Shown here in pieces: positions 24,968 to 33,786 of a stretch of DNA of 64,000 nt. The translations under genes were made by a program, and so were the position numbers. The notes below the pieces were generated by a model. It saw nothing but the letters and a program-made list of their open reading frames with translations, was not told the origin of the DNA and searched no databases. This DNA comes from Mesorhizobium hawassense. Lineage in GTDB: Bacteria; Pseudomonadota; Alphaproteobacteria; Rhizobiales; Rhizobiaceae. The DNA lies in contig NZ_QMBP01000025.1 of assembly GCF_003289945.1 (NCBI RefSeq), positions 1 through 64,000 of the forward strand, in the 5' to 3' direction. Position 1 is the stretch's first letter, and each line of letters opens with the position of its first letter.

Positions 24968-27403
24968 ATGAACGCGCTCAGGCGAGCCATCGGATTTGCG
25001 CTGATCCTGCTGACCGGAACGGCAACGTTTGCCGCGTTGCATATCGATGCCCAACGCAACTACGCGTTGGCCAGGCAGCGCTATCTCGAGAACTCCCAGG
25101 CCACTGCCCGCGCCGCGGCCAAGACCGTCGAAGACTCGCTGGGAGCGATTTACGAAAACGTCCGCACGCTGACCTACCTGCCGAGCGTTCGAAATCTCGA
25201 CCGGCACGGCACCAATCTCGGCGAGGAAGGGCGCGCGACGATCCAGCAGATCTACAACAACCTCGCCAACAGCGTTTCCATCTCGGAGGTCTACTTCCTG
25301 CCCCTGGACTTCGACCCGGATCGCTTCGATCCGGTGACGGGCAAGCTCGAGGAGCCGATCCTTCAGTTCGACCAGTTGATCGTCAACGCCAGGGCAAGGG
25401 TCGACGCGGCCGATCAACAAAAGCCCGGCAAGCTGGACGATCAATCCCTCGTTCGGCCACCTGAAGAGATCGAGACATATGAATATCACGCGCTTGCCAA
25501 GCAACTTGCCTGGCTGAAGGTCAACTACCCGAATTCGAGCAGCATCGACGGGCTCAACGTCCCGGTCATCGGCACCAAGGAGCTGATCACCTGCGACAAC
25601 ACGGACTTCATCCACAGCGGCAACGACGCCGACCGATCCGGTTTCATCCTTTCGGTTCCCGTCTTCGCGGCCGACGGCAGCCTGCGCGGTTCCGTCTCGG
25701 CCATCATGCTCACCTCGGCGCTGCGCAAGCTGCTGCCCGGCAGCGAGTACGTCATCGTCAATTCAGGCTATGGGTTCGAATCCGACCAGCACAAGTTGCC
25801 GACGTCGCTCGCGGCCGATACCCACTCGTTCACGGCGCCCGACCCGAACCTGATCTACTCGCAGGTCATCCCGCTTTCCCTCAACGACCCGAGAAGCTCG
25901 TGGCACCTCTGGGTCGGGTTTCCCAACAGCAGGTTCGAATCCAATGTGGACGCAAGATCGGTGCGCCAGTTCGAGCTCTCGGGATACGCAGCGATCGTGG
26001 TCGTGACGCTGCTGGCCATGGCTTGCTGGCATGCGATCGCCCGCAGCATGTCGCTTCAGGCGAACGCGGCCGAGACGCTCGAGCGGCGGGTGGACGAGCG
26101 CACCGCCGAGATCCAGCACCTGGCCACCCATGACATCCTGACCGGGCTACCGAACCGCGGACTGCTGGCCGACACGATGGACGAGGCATTGAGGAGCCTG
26201 CGGGGCAGCGAGAAGCTGGCCGTGCATTGCATCGATCTAGACCGCTTCAAGCCGGTCAACGACACGCTTGGCCATCCGGTCGGTGACGAGCTTCTGCGCG
26301 CCGTGGCGGGCCGGCTGAGGCAACAGGCGGGAGAAACCGCCATGGTGGCCAGGGTGGGCGGCGACGAATTCATCGTCCTCCAGCTTCTGCTCGACGGCGA
26401 CGACCAGGCCGGCGCGCTGGCAAGCCGCGTCATCCATGAGCTGTCCAGCGAATTCTCGATCCAGGGCCACACCATCAACATCGGCGGCAGCATCGGCATC
26501 GCGGTATTTCCCGACGACGGACAGAGTTCGGAAATCCTGATCAGGAACGCCGACCTCGCCTTGTACAAGGCCAAGATGGAAGGGCGCGGCACCTGCCGTT
26601 CGTTCGAGCCGGGGATGGACGCGCGGCTACAGGAGCGTCGGCAACTCGAGGCCGAGCTGGCAGAGGCCGTGGCCAACAATCAGTTCGTGCTGCACTACCA
26701 GCCGCTGCACGACGCAGCGACCTCCGAGCTGACCGGCTTCGAGGCGCTGGTGCGATGGAACCATCCGCGGCTTGGCCTGCTGGCGCCATCGGAGTTCATC
26801 CACCTTTCGGAAGAGACCGGGGTCATCGACGGGCTTGGCGAATGGATCATGCGGCAGGCCTGCGCCGATGCCGCCCAATGGCCCCTGCCCGTCAAGGTCG
26901 CCGTCAACCTTTCGCCGGCCCAGTTCAAGCAGCAGGGGTTGGCGCTCCAGGTCGCCGCGGCGCTCGCCGCCTCCAATCTCCTGCCGTCACGGCTCGAGCT
27001 CGAGATCACGGAATCGGTGCTGCTTGCGCACAACGAACACACGATCCGGACACTCTACAACCTGCGCGATCTCGGCGTCGGTATCGCCATGGACGATTTC
27101 GGAACCGGATACTCGTCGTTGAGCTATCTGCGGTCCTTCCCATTCAACCGCATCAAGATCGACCGCAGCTTCGTCAGCCTGATGTGCGAGAGCAGCGAGA
27201 GCCGGGCAATCGTCAAGGCCGTGGCCGATCTCGGCAGCACGCTCGGCATGACGACGACCGCCGAAGGCGTCGAGACCGAGGACCAGTACCGCCTGGTCAA
27301 GGAGAATGGCTGCACGGATGTCCAGGGCTGGTTGTTCGGCCGGCCGATGCCAGCATCCGACCTCCCTGCCTTTTTCGAGGCGCCGCGCGCCCTGACGGTC
27401 TGA
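24968..27403 (+). CDS. Membrane GGDEF-EAL c-di-GMP enzyme with periplasmic sensor domain
   Basis: About 811 residues. One membrane segment at the N-terminus, a periplasmic region (about 27-338) shaped like a Cache sensor, a second membrane segment (YAAIVVVTLLAMACWHAIA, about 340-358), a GGDEF domain with intact GGDEF at about 464-468, and an EAL domain with EAL, NLSPAQF, ELEITES, DDFGTGYSSL, KIDRSF and AEGVET all present. Both diguanylate cyclase and phosphodiesterase activities are therefore possible. No RxxD inhibitory site precedes GGDEF (GETA occupies that spot). ATG 24968 has GGGG upstream; ATG 24938 is an alternative that adds ten residues. Confidence 0.9.
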   Translation: MNALRRAIGFALILLTGTATFAALHIDAQRNYALARQRYLENSQATARAAAKTVEDSLGAIYENVRTLTYLPSVRNLDRHGTNLGEEGRATIQQIYNNLANSVSISEVYFLPLDFDPDRFDPVTGKLEEPILQFDQLIVNARARVDAADQQKPGKLDDQSLVRPPEEIETYEYHALAKQLAWLKVNYPNSSSIDGLNVPVIGTKELITCDNTDFIHSGNDADRSGFILSVPVFAADGSLRGSVSAIMLTSALRKLLPGSEYVIVNSGYGFESDQHKLPTSLAADTHSFTAPDPNLIYSQVIPLSLNDPRSSWHLWVGFPNSRFESNVDARSVRQFELSGYAAIVVVTLLAMACWHAIARSMSLQANAAETLERRVDERTAEIQHLATHDILTGLPNRGLLADTMDEALRSLRGSEKLAVHCIDLDRFKPVNDTLGHPVGDELLRAVAGRLRQQAGETAMVARVGGDEFIVLQLLLDGDDQAGALASRVIHELSSEFSIQGHTINIGGSIGIAVFPDDGQSSEILIRNADLALYKAKMEGRGTCRSFEPGMDARLQERRQLEAELAEAVANNQFVLHYQPLHDAATSELTGFEALVRWNHPRLGLLAPSEFIHLSEETGVIDGLGEWIMRQACADAAQWPLPVKVAVNLSPAQFKQQGLALQVAAALAASNLLPSRLELEITESVLLAHNEHTIRTLYNLRDLGVGIAMDDFGTGYSSLSYLRSFPFNRIKIDRSFVSLMCESSESRAIVKAVADLGSTLGMTTTAEGVETEDQYRLVKENGCTDVQGWLFGRPMPASDLPAFFEAPRALTV

Positions 27404-27498
27404 ACAATGCGATATCGTCGGATCACGTGCGGCGGGATCCCTCTTCCTTGAACAGCTTGGGTGTTCAAAGCAAGGTGTTCGACCGAATTCCAGCCAAC

Positions 27499-28989
27499 CT
27501 ATTTCAGCCCCCGCAGCACATGTTTCTGGATCTTGCCCGATGCCGTGCGCGGCAAGGTCTCCACGGCAAGGAATTCCTTGGGCACCTTGTAGCGGGCGAT
27601 GCGCGCGGCGCAGTGCCCGGCAAGGGCTGCCGGGTCGAGCGCGCGGCCGGGATGCAGCACGACAAAGGCGCGGCCGACCTCGCCCCAGCGCTCGTCGGCG
27701 ATGCCGATCACCGCCGCCTCGGCAATGTCGGGATGGGCGAGCAGCGCCATCTCGACCTCGGCCGGGAAGACGTTCTCGCCGCCCGAGATGAACATGTCCT
27801 TGCGGCGGTCGACCAAAGTGACGAAGCCGTCTTCGTCACGCCTCGCGACGTCTCCGGTGCGGAACCAGCCGTCGTCGCTGAAGGCGCGGGCCGTCTCTTC
27901 AGGCCGGTTCCAGTAGCCCGGCGTGATGTTGGGCCCCGCGAGCCAGATCTCGCCCGCCTCACCCGGCGCGACATCGTTGCCGCCGTCATCGACCACACGC
28001 AGGGAAACGGTCGGCGCCGGCAGGCCAGCCGAACCCGCCCTGCGGGCGATGCGCTCGCTTTCCAGCGGCATGCCGAGCACGGTGCCGGCCTCCGTCATGC
28101 CGAAACCGTCGACCATCGGCACGCCCTGGTCCAGCCACCACAGCACGTCGGCGGCAGGGTTGGGCGCGCCGCCGGTGAAGAGAGCCACAAGCGATGTCCA
28201 GCGGCGAGGTGCGAACTCGGCATGATCGCGCAGCATCCTCGCCATCTGCGGCACGCAGAAATAGTGGGTGATGCCGAGCGCCTGGTCGGCGAGCCGCCGG
28301 TTGGTGAGGCCTGGGTCGAACCCCGCCGAGATCAGCACCGTGCCGCCCTTGAGCAGCACCGGGCGCAAATTGGTGATCAGGCCGATGACATGGAACATCG
28401 GCGCATCGCAGAGGAAGATGCTGTCATGGCCGACGCGGCCGATGACGCCGAAGTTGATCGCGGTGGCGAAGGCATTGGCCTCGGTGACGATGACGCCTTT
28501 CGGCCGGCCCGACGTGCCGGAGGTGTAGAGGATGATCGACGGCCGGTCGGCTTCCGGCAAGGCCCGGCGCGGCGCCGGCGCCTGCTGTTCCACCATCGCC
28601 GCGAAGCTGGCGACCGCGAGCTGCGCGCAGCCGGCAGGCGGCGCCGTGTCGAATTCGGTGTCGCGAACCAGGAGCACGGGATCGCAGTCGCCGAGGATCG
28701 CCTGCCGCTCGGCCGCCGCGAGCCGCCAGTTGACCGGCACGAAGATGGCGCCGCGGCGCATCGCGGCCTGCTGCAGGATAACTACGTCGGCGCTGTTGCG
28801 GGCCAGCATGGCGATCCGCTGGCCCTGCCCTATGCCATGCTTTTCAAGCACCGCGACCGCGCGCTGGATGGCGTCGTCGAACGCCGAGTAGGTCCAGCGC
28901 CGTCCGGATGCAAGGTCGACGCAAGCGAGGCGGTCCGGCCCTGCCCGGGCATGCAAGGCAATCGGATCCGGTGTCGTCCAGGCCGGCAT
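27499..28989 (-). CDS. fcs: Probable hydroxycinnamoyl (feruloyl/coumaroyl)-CoA synthetase
   Basis: 496 residues, AMP-forming CoA ligase. ATP-binding loop YTSGTSGRPKG near residue 155, the GFGMTEAG motif, the WFRTGD hinge with DRRKDMFISGGENVFP, and the C-terminal PRTASGKIQKH with catalytic Lys. On its own this would be a generic acyl-CoA ligase; the call rests on its partner, the downstream-type hydratase/lyase gene 83 bases upstream in the same operon. It would convert ferulate, p-coumarate or caffeate to the CoA ester. ATG 28989 has GGAGGAG at good spacing, preferred over 29010. The exact aromatic acid is not determined. Confidence 0.82.
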   Translation of the reverse strand: MPAWTTPDPIALHARAGPDRLACVDLASGRRWTYSAFDDAIQRAVAVLEKHGIGQGQRIAMLARNSADVVILQQAAMRRGAIFVPVNWRLAAAERQAILGDCDPVLLVRDTEFDTAPPAGCAQLAVASFAAMVEQQAPAPRRALPEADRPSIILYTSGTSGRPKGVIVTEANAFATAINFGVIGRVGHDSIFLCDAPMFHVIGLITNLRPVLLKGGTVLISAGFDPGLTNRRLADQALGITHYFCVPQMARMLRDHAEFAPRRWTSLVALFTGGAPNPAADVLWWLDQGVPMVDGFGMTEAGTVLGMPLESERIARRAGSAGLPAPTVSLRVVDDGGNDVAPGEAGEIWLAGPNITPGYWNRPEETARAFSDDGWFRTGDVARRDEDGFVTLVDRRKDMFISGGENVFPAEVEMALLAHPDIAEAAVIGIADERWGEVGRAFVVLHPGRALDPAALAGHCAARIARYKVPKEFLAVETLPRTASGKIQKHVLRGLK

Positions 28990-29072
28990 TGCGATCTCCT
29001 CCCGTGTCACGCGCCCTATCGGGTGCTGGGCGGCTTGGATCGCCGGCCCTGCGTCGGATCATTTCGGTGCGA

Positions 29073-29897
29073 TCATCTCGCCTTTTCGTAGGCGCCGAGG
29101 CCGGGCTTGTAGCTCTTTTCATCGATGAACTGGCGGATGCCTTCCTTGCGGCCCTCATTGTCGAAGGAATTGGCGGCCTCTTGCGCGCGCACCAGATAGT
29201 CCTCGGCATTGTCGTAGGTCATCTCCGCTACGCGGCGGATGGCGTCCTTGGTGGCCTTTAGCGCGACCGGGTTCTTCTTCAGCAGGACCGCCGCCACCTC
29301 GGCGACACGCGCCTTCAAGCCGGCGAGCGGCACGCTTTCATTGACCAGCTTCCAGGCCGCCGCCTTCCTGCCGTCGATCAGCTCGCCGGTCAGCGCGTGG
29401 TACATGGCGTCGCGCATCGACAAGAGATCGACCACCACCTTGGTGGCGCCGCCGCCGGGCAGGATCCCCCAGTTGATCTCGGAGAGCGCGAACTGCGCCT
29501 CGTCGGCGGCGAAGGCGAGATCGCAGGCAAACAGCGGCCCATAGCCGCCGCCAAAACACCAGCCATTGACCATGGCGATGGTGGGCACCCGATACCAGCG
29601 CAGCCGCCGCCACCAGCCATAAGCCTCGGATTGGGCCTTGCGCACGGCGCCCAGCCCTTTCGCCTCGGTCTCGCGGAAATATTCCTTGAGGTCCATGCCG
29701 GCCGACCAGGCGGCGCCCTCGCCCGAGAGAACGAGAACGCCGACATCGTCGCGGAATTCGAGCTCGTCGAGCACCTGCATCATGCGCCGGTTGAGCGTCG
29801 GGCTCATCGAATTGCGCTTGGCCGGCCGGTTGAACCGCACCCAGGCGATGCCGTCCTCGACATCGAAGGCGACGGTGTCTTCGGTTTCTTCTCCCAT
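29073..29897 (-). CDS. ech: p-Hydroxycinnamoyl-CoA hydratase/lyase (crotonase fold)
   Basis: 274 residues, closely matching Pseudomonas HCHL in order and motifs: RNSMSPTLNR, AGMDLKEYF (66-74), VNGWCFGGG, LSEINWG with catalytic Glu140, LVNESVPL, and AEDYL with Tyr234, the counterpart of HCHL Tyr239. By my alignment the HCHL Ser123 position is Gly120 here. The enzyme hydrates and cleaves 4-hydroxycinnamoyl-CoA to an aromatic aldehyde (vanillin or 4-hydroxybenzaldehyde) and acetyl-CoA. It is first in the operon with the CoA ligase and divergent from the MarR gene. ATG 29897 follows GGAGGAG. Confidence 0.9.
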   Translation of the reverse strand: MGEETEDTVAFDVEDGIAWVRFNRPAKRNSMSPTLNRRMMQVLDELEFRDDVGVLVLSGEGAAWSAGMDLKEYFRETEAKGLGAVRKAQSEAYGWWRRLRWYRVPTIAMVNGWCFGGGYGPLFACDLAFAADEAQFALSEINWGILPGGGATKVVVDLLSMRDAMYHALTGELIDGRKAAAWKLVNESVPLAGLKARVAEVAAVLLKKNPVALKATKDAIRRVAEMTYDNAEDYLVRAQEAANSFDNEGRKEGIRQFIDEKSYKPGLGAYEKAR

Positions 29898-29913
29898 GAA
29901 CTCCTCCTATATC

Positions 29914-29952
29914 GCTATGTCGCATAGCAACCATATTCGCTATGTCGCATAG
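29914..29952. promoter_or_regulatory. Twin operator-like repeats between ech and marR
   Basis: GCTATGTCGCATAGC at 29914-29928 and GCTATGTCGCATAG at 29939-29952. Each is a hairpin-symmetric site (arms CTATG and CATAG, centre TCG), and the two centres are 25 bases apart, on the same face if counted as about 2.4 turns. They fill the short divergent promoter between ech (start 29897) and the MarR gene (start 29998). A MarR dimer binding here would repress both directions and would be released by an aromatic CoA ester or acid; this is inference from the family. Confidence 0.8.
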
Positions 29953-29997
29953 TATTTTTACCTTGACAAGAGGATAGATCGCGGCGATCCATCCGAC

Positions 29998-30450
29998 ATG
30001 GACGAACCAACGACCGACCTCGGCGAAGATGCGCTCGACGCGCAGATCGGCTACAACCTCAGGCGCGCCTCGGCGCTGGCGCTCAACGATTTCGCGGTCG
30101 AGATGACGGAGGCGTCGCTGCGCCCAGTCACCTACGCCATGCTGGCGGTGATCGACGAGCGGCCGGGCATCCGCGCCGCCGAGCTCTGCCGGCTGCTCGG
30201 CATGAAGAGCGCCAACATGGCGCCGCTGCTCGCCGAACTGGAAGAGCGAGGCCTGATCGAACGCGACGACCATGCCGAGGACAGGCGCGTGCAGGAGCTC
30301 AGCCTGACCGAGGTCGCCAGGGCGGCCATGCCCGCCTGGCGACGGCAGGTGCGCAGGCACGAGGACCGTTTCCTGCAACGGCTGACGAGCAAGGAGCGGG
30401 CAACGCTGCTGCGGCTGTTGAGGCTGATCTGGGTGGATGAGGCCGAGTGA
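29998..30450 (+). CDS. MarR-family regulator of the hydroxycinnamate operon
   Basis: 150 residues, winged-helix MarR protein: RPVTYAMLAVIDERPGIRAAELCRLLGMKSANMAPLLAELEERGLIERDDHAEDRRVQEL has the helix-turn-helix and the D-x-R wing (AEDRR). It is divergent from ech and fcs, with two matching palindromic sites in between, so it probably represses that operon and itself, like FerR, HcaR or CouR of other hydroxycinnamate degraders. TTGACA occurs at 29963-29968, but no good -10 follows. Its ligand, perhaps feruloyl- or coumaroyl-CoA, is inferred. Confidence 0.88.
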   Translation: MDEPTTDLGEDALDAQIGYNLRRASALALNDFAVEMTEASLRPVTYAMLAVIDERPGIRAAELCRLLGMKSANMAPLLAELEERGLIERDDHAEDRRVQELSLTEVARAAMPAWRRQVRRHEDRFLQRLTSKERATLLRLLRLIWVDEAE

Positions 30451-30557
30451 GGGCTGGCGCCCTTCGCACCCCAGGCAAAACAATTCGATAGCGGCGCGTC
30501 CTGCGGGACTGACTCAGGTTGTTCCGCATAAGGAACATTGCACGGCAGGCGGGACGG

Positions 30558-30633
30558 CACCCCCTCTGCCCTGCCCGTCCTCCGCAGCAGCTGCGCTGCA
30601 GCTGCGGAGGGTGGACCGGACAGAGGGGGTGTG
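30558..30633. repeat. Long imperfect foldback (RIME-like)
   Basis: The left arm, beginning CACCCCCTCTGCCCTGCC, pairs with the right arm ending GGACAGAGGGGGTGTG, and the centre contains CCGCAGCAGCTGCG/CGCAGCTGCGG. The outer CCCCTCTGYCCTGCC sequence is shared with the element at 7678-7997, so it belongs to the same family. It lies between the MarR gene and the phosphoesterase gene, convergent ends. A short GTTCC/GGAAC stem at 30520-30535 precedes it. Confidence 0.7.
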
Positions 30634-30667
30634 AAGGATCGCGGCGCAACGGGCTTCGTTCACGCCC

Positions 30668-32200
30668 TCAGCGCGTCAGGTCGAGCGCCGACGTCAAATC
30701 TCCCATCGGCGGCTGGTCGTGGTTGCGCAGCGCCTTGTCGCGGGCGACGATGCCCTGCAGTACCGGCAGGTCGTAGCGGTTGGTGATGAAGCGCAGGATC
30801 GAGGTGGTGTCGTACTGCGTGTGGTCGACCATGCCCATCCTGGCATAGGGCGAGATGATGAAGGCCGGGACGCGATTGCCCGGGCCCCAGCGGTCGGCCT
30901 TGGGCGGCGCGACGTGGTCCCAGATGCCGCCATTCTCGTCATAGGTGACGACGACCAGCATATGAGCCCATTGCGGGCTCTTCTCCAGATGCGAAACGAT
31001 GTCGGCCAGATGCTGGTCGCCCGAGGTCACGTCGGCATAGCCGCTGTGCTCGTTGAGGTTGCCCTGCGGCTTGTAGAAGGAAACCTGCGGCAGCTTGCCG
31101 TCGTCGATCGCCTTGATGAATTCGCTGCCGTCGAGGCCGCCATCCTTGATGTGTTCGGTCCGCGCGGCCGTGCCCGGCGCATAGGCCGCGAAATAGTTGA
31201 AGGGCTGGTGGTGGAACTGGAAATTCGGCACGGGCGTGGCGTTCTTGCCGTCGAGCGCCGCCTGCCAGGCGCCCGAGTACCAGGCCCAGGAAATGCCCTT
31301 CAGCGACAAGAGGTCACCGATGGTGATCTCGTGCTGCGGCGGCAGCGTGGTCGGCTGCGTCGGGTCGGCCAGCGCCTTGTCGCCACCCTCGACCGGCTTG
31401 TTGGCGCTCGGCTGGTAAGGCGGCTGCATGGTGTTGACGGCGTAGAAGTCCGGCGTGATGGCGCCGTCGTTGACGAATTTCGGCACGCCGCCCAGCGCCG
31501 AGGCCGGCGAATTGTCGGCCGACTTCAGCGTCACGCCATCCGGCTCGACGACGGCGATCTGGCCCTTCACCGGGCTGGTGTCGGCATTCGGATAGTATGG
31601 CACGCAGGCGCAGGCCAGCATGAAGTGGTTGAGGAAGGAGCCGCCAAAAGCGCCCTGGAAGAAATTGTCGGCAAGCACGTATTTCTGGCCGATCGCCCAC
31701 ATCGGCAGCTTCGAGCCGTCATAGTGGCCCATCACCAGAGAACCCGAATCGGCCCAAGCGACGAACTTGTCGTTCCGGCCGCCGTCGATCTGCATCTGCT
31801 CCTGGTAGAAGCGGTGCCAGAGATCGTGCGTGACGACGTTGGTACCCTCGTTGAAACCCTTGGGGTCGTCGATGGCGAATGTGGCGTTGGCGAGATGCGC
31901 GGTCTGCTCTTCCGTCACTGCCGGGGTCACGCCCTTGCCCGTCAAGCCGCCCCACACCGGCGGCAGTTCGGAAAGCGGCTTGCCGTCGCGATCGAGCTGG
32001 CGCGCCTGGTCGGGCGACACATTGGCCAGGCCATTGGCGCCCGGGAAGCCGCCATAGAGGTTATCGAAGCTGCGGTTCTCGGCATAGATGACGACGACGG
32101 TGTCGATCTTGTCGTAGCCGGGAGGAGCGGCGTGAGCGGCAGCGGTGAGCGATGCCAGCGCCGTGGAGGCAAGGCAAAGGGAAAGAAAGGGCCGGATCAT
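30668..32200 (-). CDS. Exported AcpA/phospholipase C-type phosphoesterase
   Basis: 510 residues with signal peptide MIRPFLSLCLASTALASLTAAAHA. The alkaline-phosphatase-like phosphoesterase motifs are ENRSFDNLYGGFPG (41-54), NHFMLAC, HSGYADVTSGDQHLA, and VVTYDENGGIWDHVAPP plus RVPAFIISPYA near the end. The family includes AcpA of Francisella and bacterial phospholipase C; it removes phosphate from organic phosphates in the periplasm. An N-terminal extension up to 33718 is open but out of place; ATG 32200 has CGAGG upstream. It is divergent from a cytochrome c peroxidase gene, a pairing seen in other proteobacteria. Confidence 0.87.
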   Translation of the reverse strand: MIRPFLSLCLASTALASLTAAAHAAPPGYDKIDTVVVIYAENRSFDNLYGGFPGANGLANVSPDQARQLDRDGKPLSELPPVWGGLTGKGVTPAVTEEQTAHLANATFAIDDPKGFNEGTNVVTHDLWHRFYQEQMQIDGGRNDKFVAWADSGSLVMGHYDGSKLPMWAIGQKYVLADNFFQGAFGGSFLNHFMLACACVPYYPNADTSPVKGQIAVVEPDGVTLKSADNSPASALGGVPKFVNDGAITPDFYAVNTMQPPYQPSANKPVEGGDKALADPTQPTTLPPQHEITIGDLLSLKGISWAWYSGAWQAALDGKNATPVPNFQFHHQPFNYFAAYAPGTAARTEHIKDGGLDGSEFIKAIDDGKLPQVSFYKPQGNLNEHSGYADVTSGDQHLADIVSHLEKSPQWAHMLVVVTYDENGGIWDHVAPPKADRWGPGNRVPAFIISPYARMGMVDHTQYDTTSILRFITNRYDLPVLQGIVARDKALRNHDQPPMGDLTSALDLTR

Positions 32201-32398
32201 TTGGAAATGCCTCGTGGCTAGGAATGGCTGGAGGACGGCAATGCAGGCATGCGACTGCATCGATGCCCAGCTACTTCGGCGCCTTGTCACCTTTGTGACA
32301 GTTCCGCTGCGTTCGAACACGGTTTCGTGAGCGAGACGGCCGGTCATCAATCCGTTGCACTGCCTCCCTACTTCCCCGCTGAATTCAGGATGGCACCG

Positions 32399-33649
32399 AT
32401 GACGATGGGAAGATGGAAAAGCCGGGCGATCGTCGCTGCAGCGGCCTCGTTGGTCGGCATCGCCGCGCCTGCCAACACGTCCGGCGTCCATCCCGGCCCG
32501 ATGACGCGTGAGCAAGCCTATGCGCGCGCCGACGCGCTGACCGCGCTGGGGCGACAGATGTTCTTCGATCCTGCCCTCTCGGCCTCCGGCAAGCAGGCCT
32601 GCTCGTCCTGCCACGATCCCAACCACGCCTTCGGCCCGGCCTCGGCCTCGCCGGTCGAGATGGGCGGGGCGAAGCTCGACCAGCCCGGCGTTCGAGCGGC
32701 GCCGTCGCTGCGCTACCTGCAGGCGGCGCCGGCCTTCACCGAGCTTTTTTACGATTCCGAGGACGAAGGCGACGAGAGCGTCGACAACGGCCCGACCGGG
32801 GGGCTCACCTGGGACGGTCGCGCCGACCACGGCAAAGACCAGGCGAGGATCCCGCTGCTGTCGTCCTTGGAGATGGGCAACAAGGACGAGGCCGAGGTGG
32901 TCGCCAGCCTGCGCAAGGCGCCCTATGCCGATGCCTTCAAGGCCACCTTCGGCGCCGATGTCTTCGACCATCCGCAAGACGCTTTCGACGCCGCGGTGGA
33001 GGCGCTCGGCACCTTCGAGCAGAGCAGCGCCGACTTCTATCCCTATTCCAGCCGCTACGACGCCTTCCTCGCCGGCAAGGCGCAGCTCTCCGCGCGGGAA
33101 TTGCACGGACGCGCGCTGTTCGAGGACGAGAGCAAGGGCAATTGCGCGAGCTGCCATCTCAGCGAACCGGCCAATGACGGCGAGCCGCCGCAATTCACCG
33201 ACTACGGCCTGATCGCGATCGCCGTGCCGCGCAACCCGGCGATCCCCGCCAACGCCGATCCCAGTTATTTCGATCTCGGCCTGTGCGGCCCGCTGCGCAC
33301 CGACTTCAACGGCCACAACGAATATTGCGGCCTGTTCAAGACGCCAACGCTGCGCAACGTGGCCCTGCGAAAAAGCTTCTTCCACAATGGCTATTTCCAC
33401 ACGCTGCGCGAGGCGGTGGCCTTCTATGCCAGCCGCGACACGGATCCTGGCCACTGGTATCCGAAGAAGGTCGACGGCACGGTCGACAAATTCGACGACC
33501 TGCCAAAGGTTTATTGGGCAAACCTCAACACTGACCCTCCCTTCAACGGCAGGAAACCCGGCGACAAGCCGGCGCTGACCGACGCCGAGATCGACGACAT
33601 CGTCGCCTTCCTCGGCACGCTGACCGACGCCGATCAGGCGGGGCAGTGA
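32399..33649 (+). CDS. Di-haem cytochrome c peroxidase family protein
   Basis: About 416 residues with an N-terminal hydrophobic export segment (AIVAAAASLVGIAAPANT) and two haem c motifs: CSSCH at 68-72 and CASCH at about 249-253. The N-terminal and C-terminal cytochrome domains are joined by TPTLRNVALRKSFFHNG, a signature of MauG/CCP proteins. It acts in the periplasm, reducing H2O2 or oxidising a partner. AGGA at 32387-32390 favours ATG 32399 over the frame's other ATGs (32390, 32405). It is divergent from the AcpA-like phosphoesterase, which may be a functional partner. Confidence 0.87.
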   Translation: MTMGRWKSRAIVAAAASLVGIAAPANTSGVHPGPMTREQAYARADALTALGRQMFFDPALSASGKQACSSCHDPNHAFGPASASPVEMGGAKLDQPGVRAAPSLRYLQAAPAFTELFYDSEDEGDESVDNGPTGGLTWDGRADHGKDQARIPLLSSLEMGNKDEAEVVASLRKAPYADAFKATFGADVFDHPQDAFDAAVEALGTFEQSSADFYPYSSRYDAFLAGKAQLSARELHGRALFEDESKGNCASCHLSEPANDGEPPQFTDYGLIAIAVPRNPAIPANADPSYFDLGLCGPLRTDFNGHNEYCGLFKTPTLRNVALRKSFFHNGYFHTLREAVAFYASRDTDPGHWYPKKVDGTVDKFDDLPKVYWANLNTDPPFNGRKPGDKPALTDAEIDDIVAFLGTLTDADQAGQ

Positions 33650-33786
33650 GAGCGGCTGCGCCAGCGCCGCAAGATAATCGATCCAAGGACGCAACCAGCG
33701 ATTGCTCGCAGGAACCACTTGGCTAGAATGCGCCCACGCCGCTTACAGTGGCGCCGCGGGGTTCGATCGGCTGGGTGGGGTTGGAA

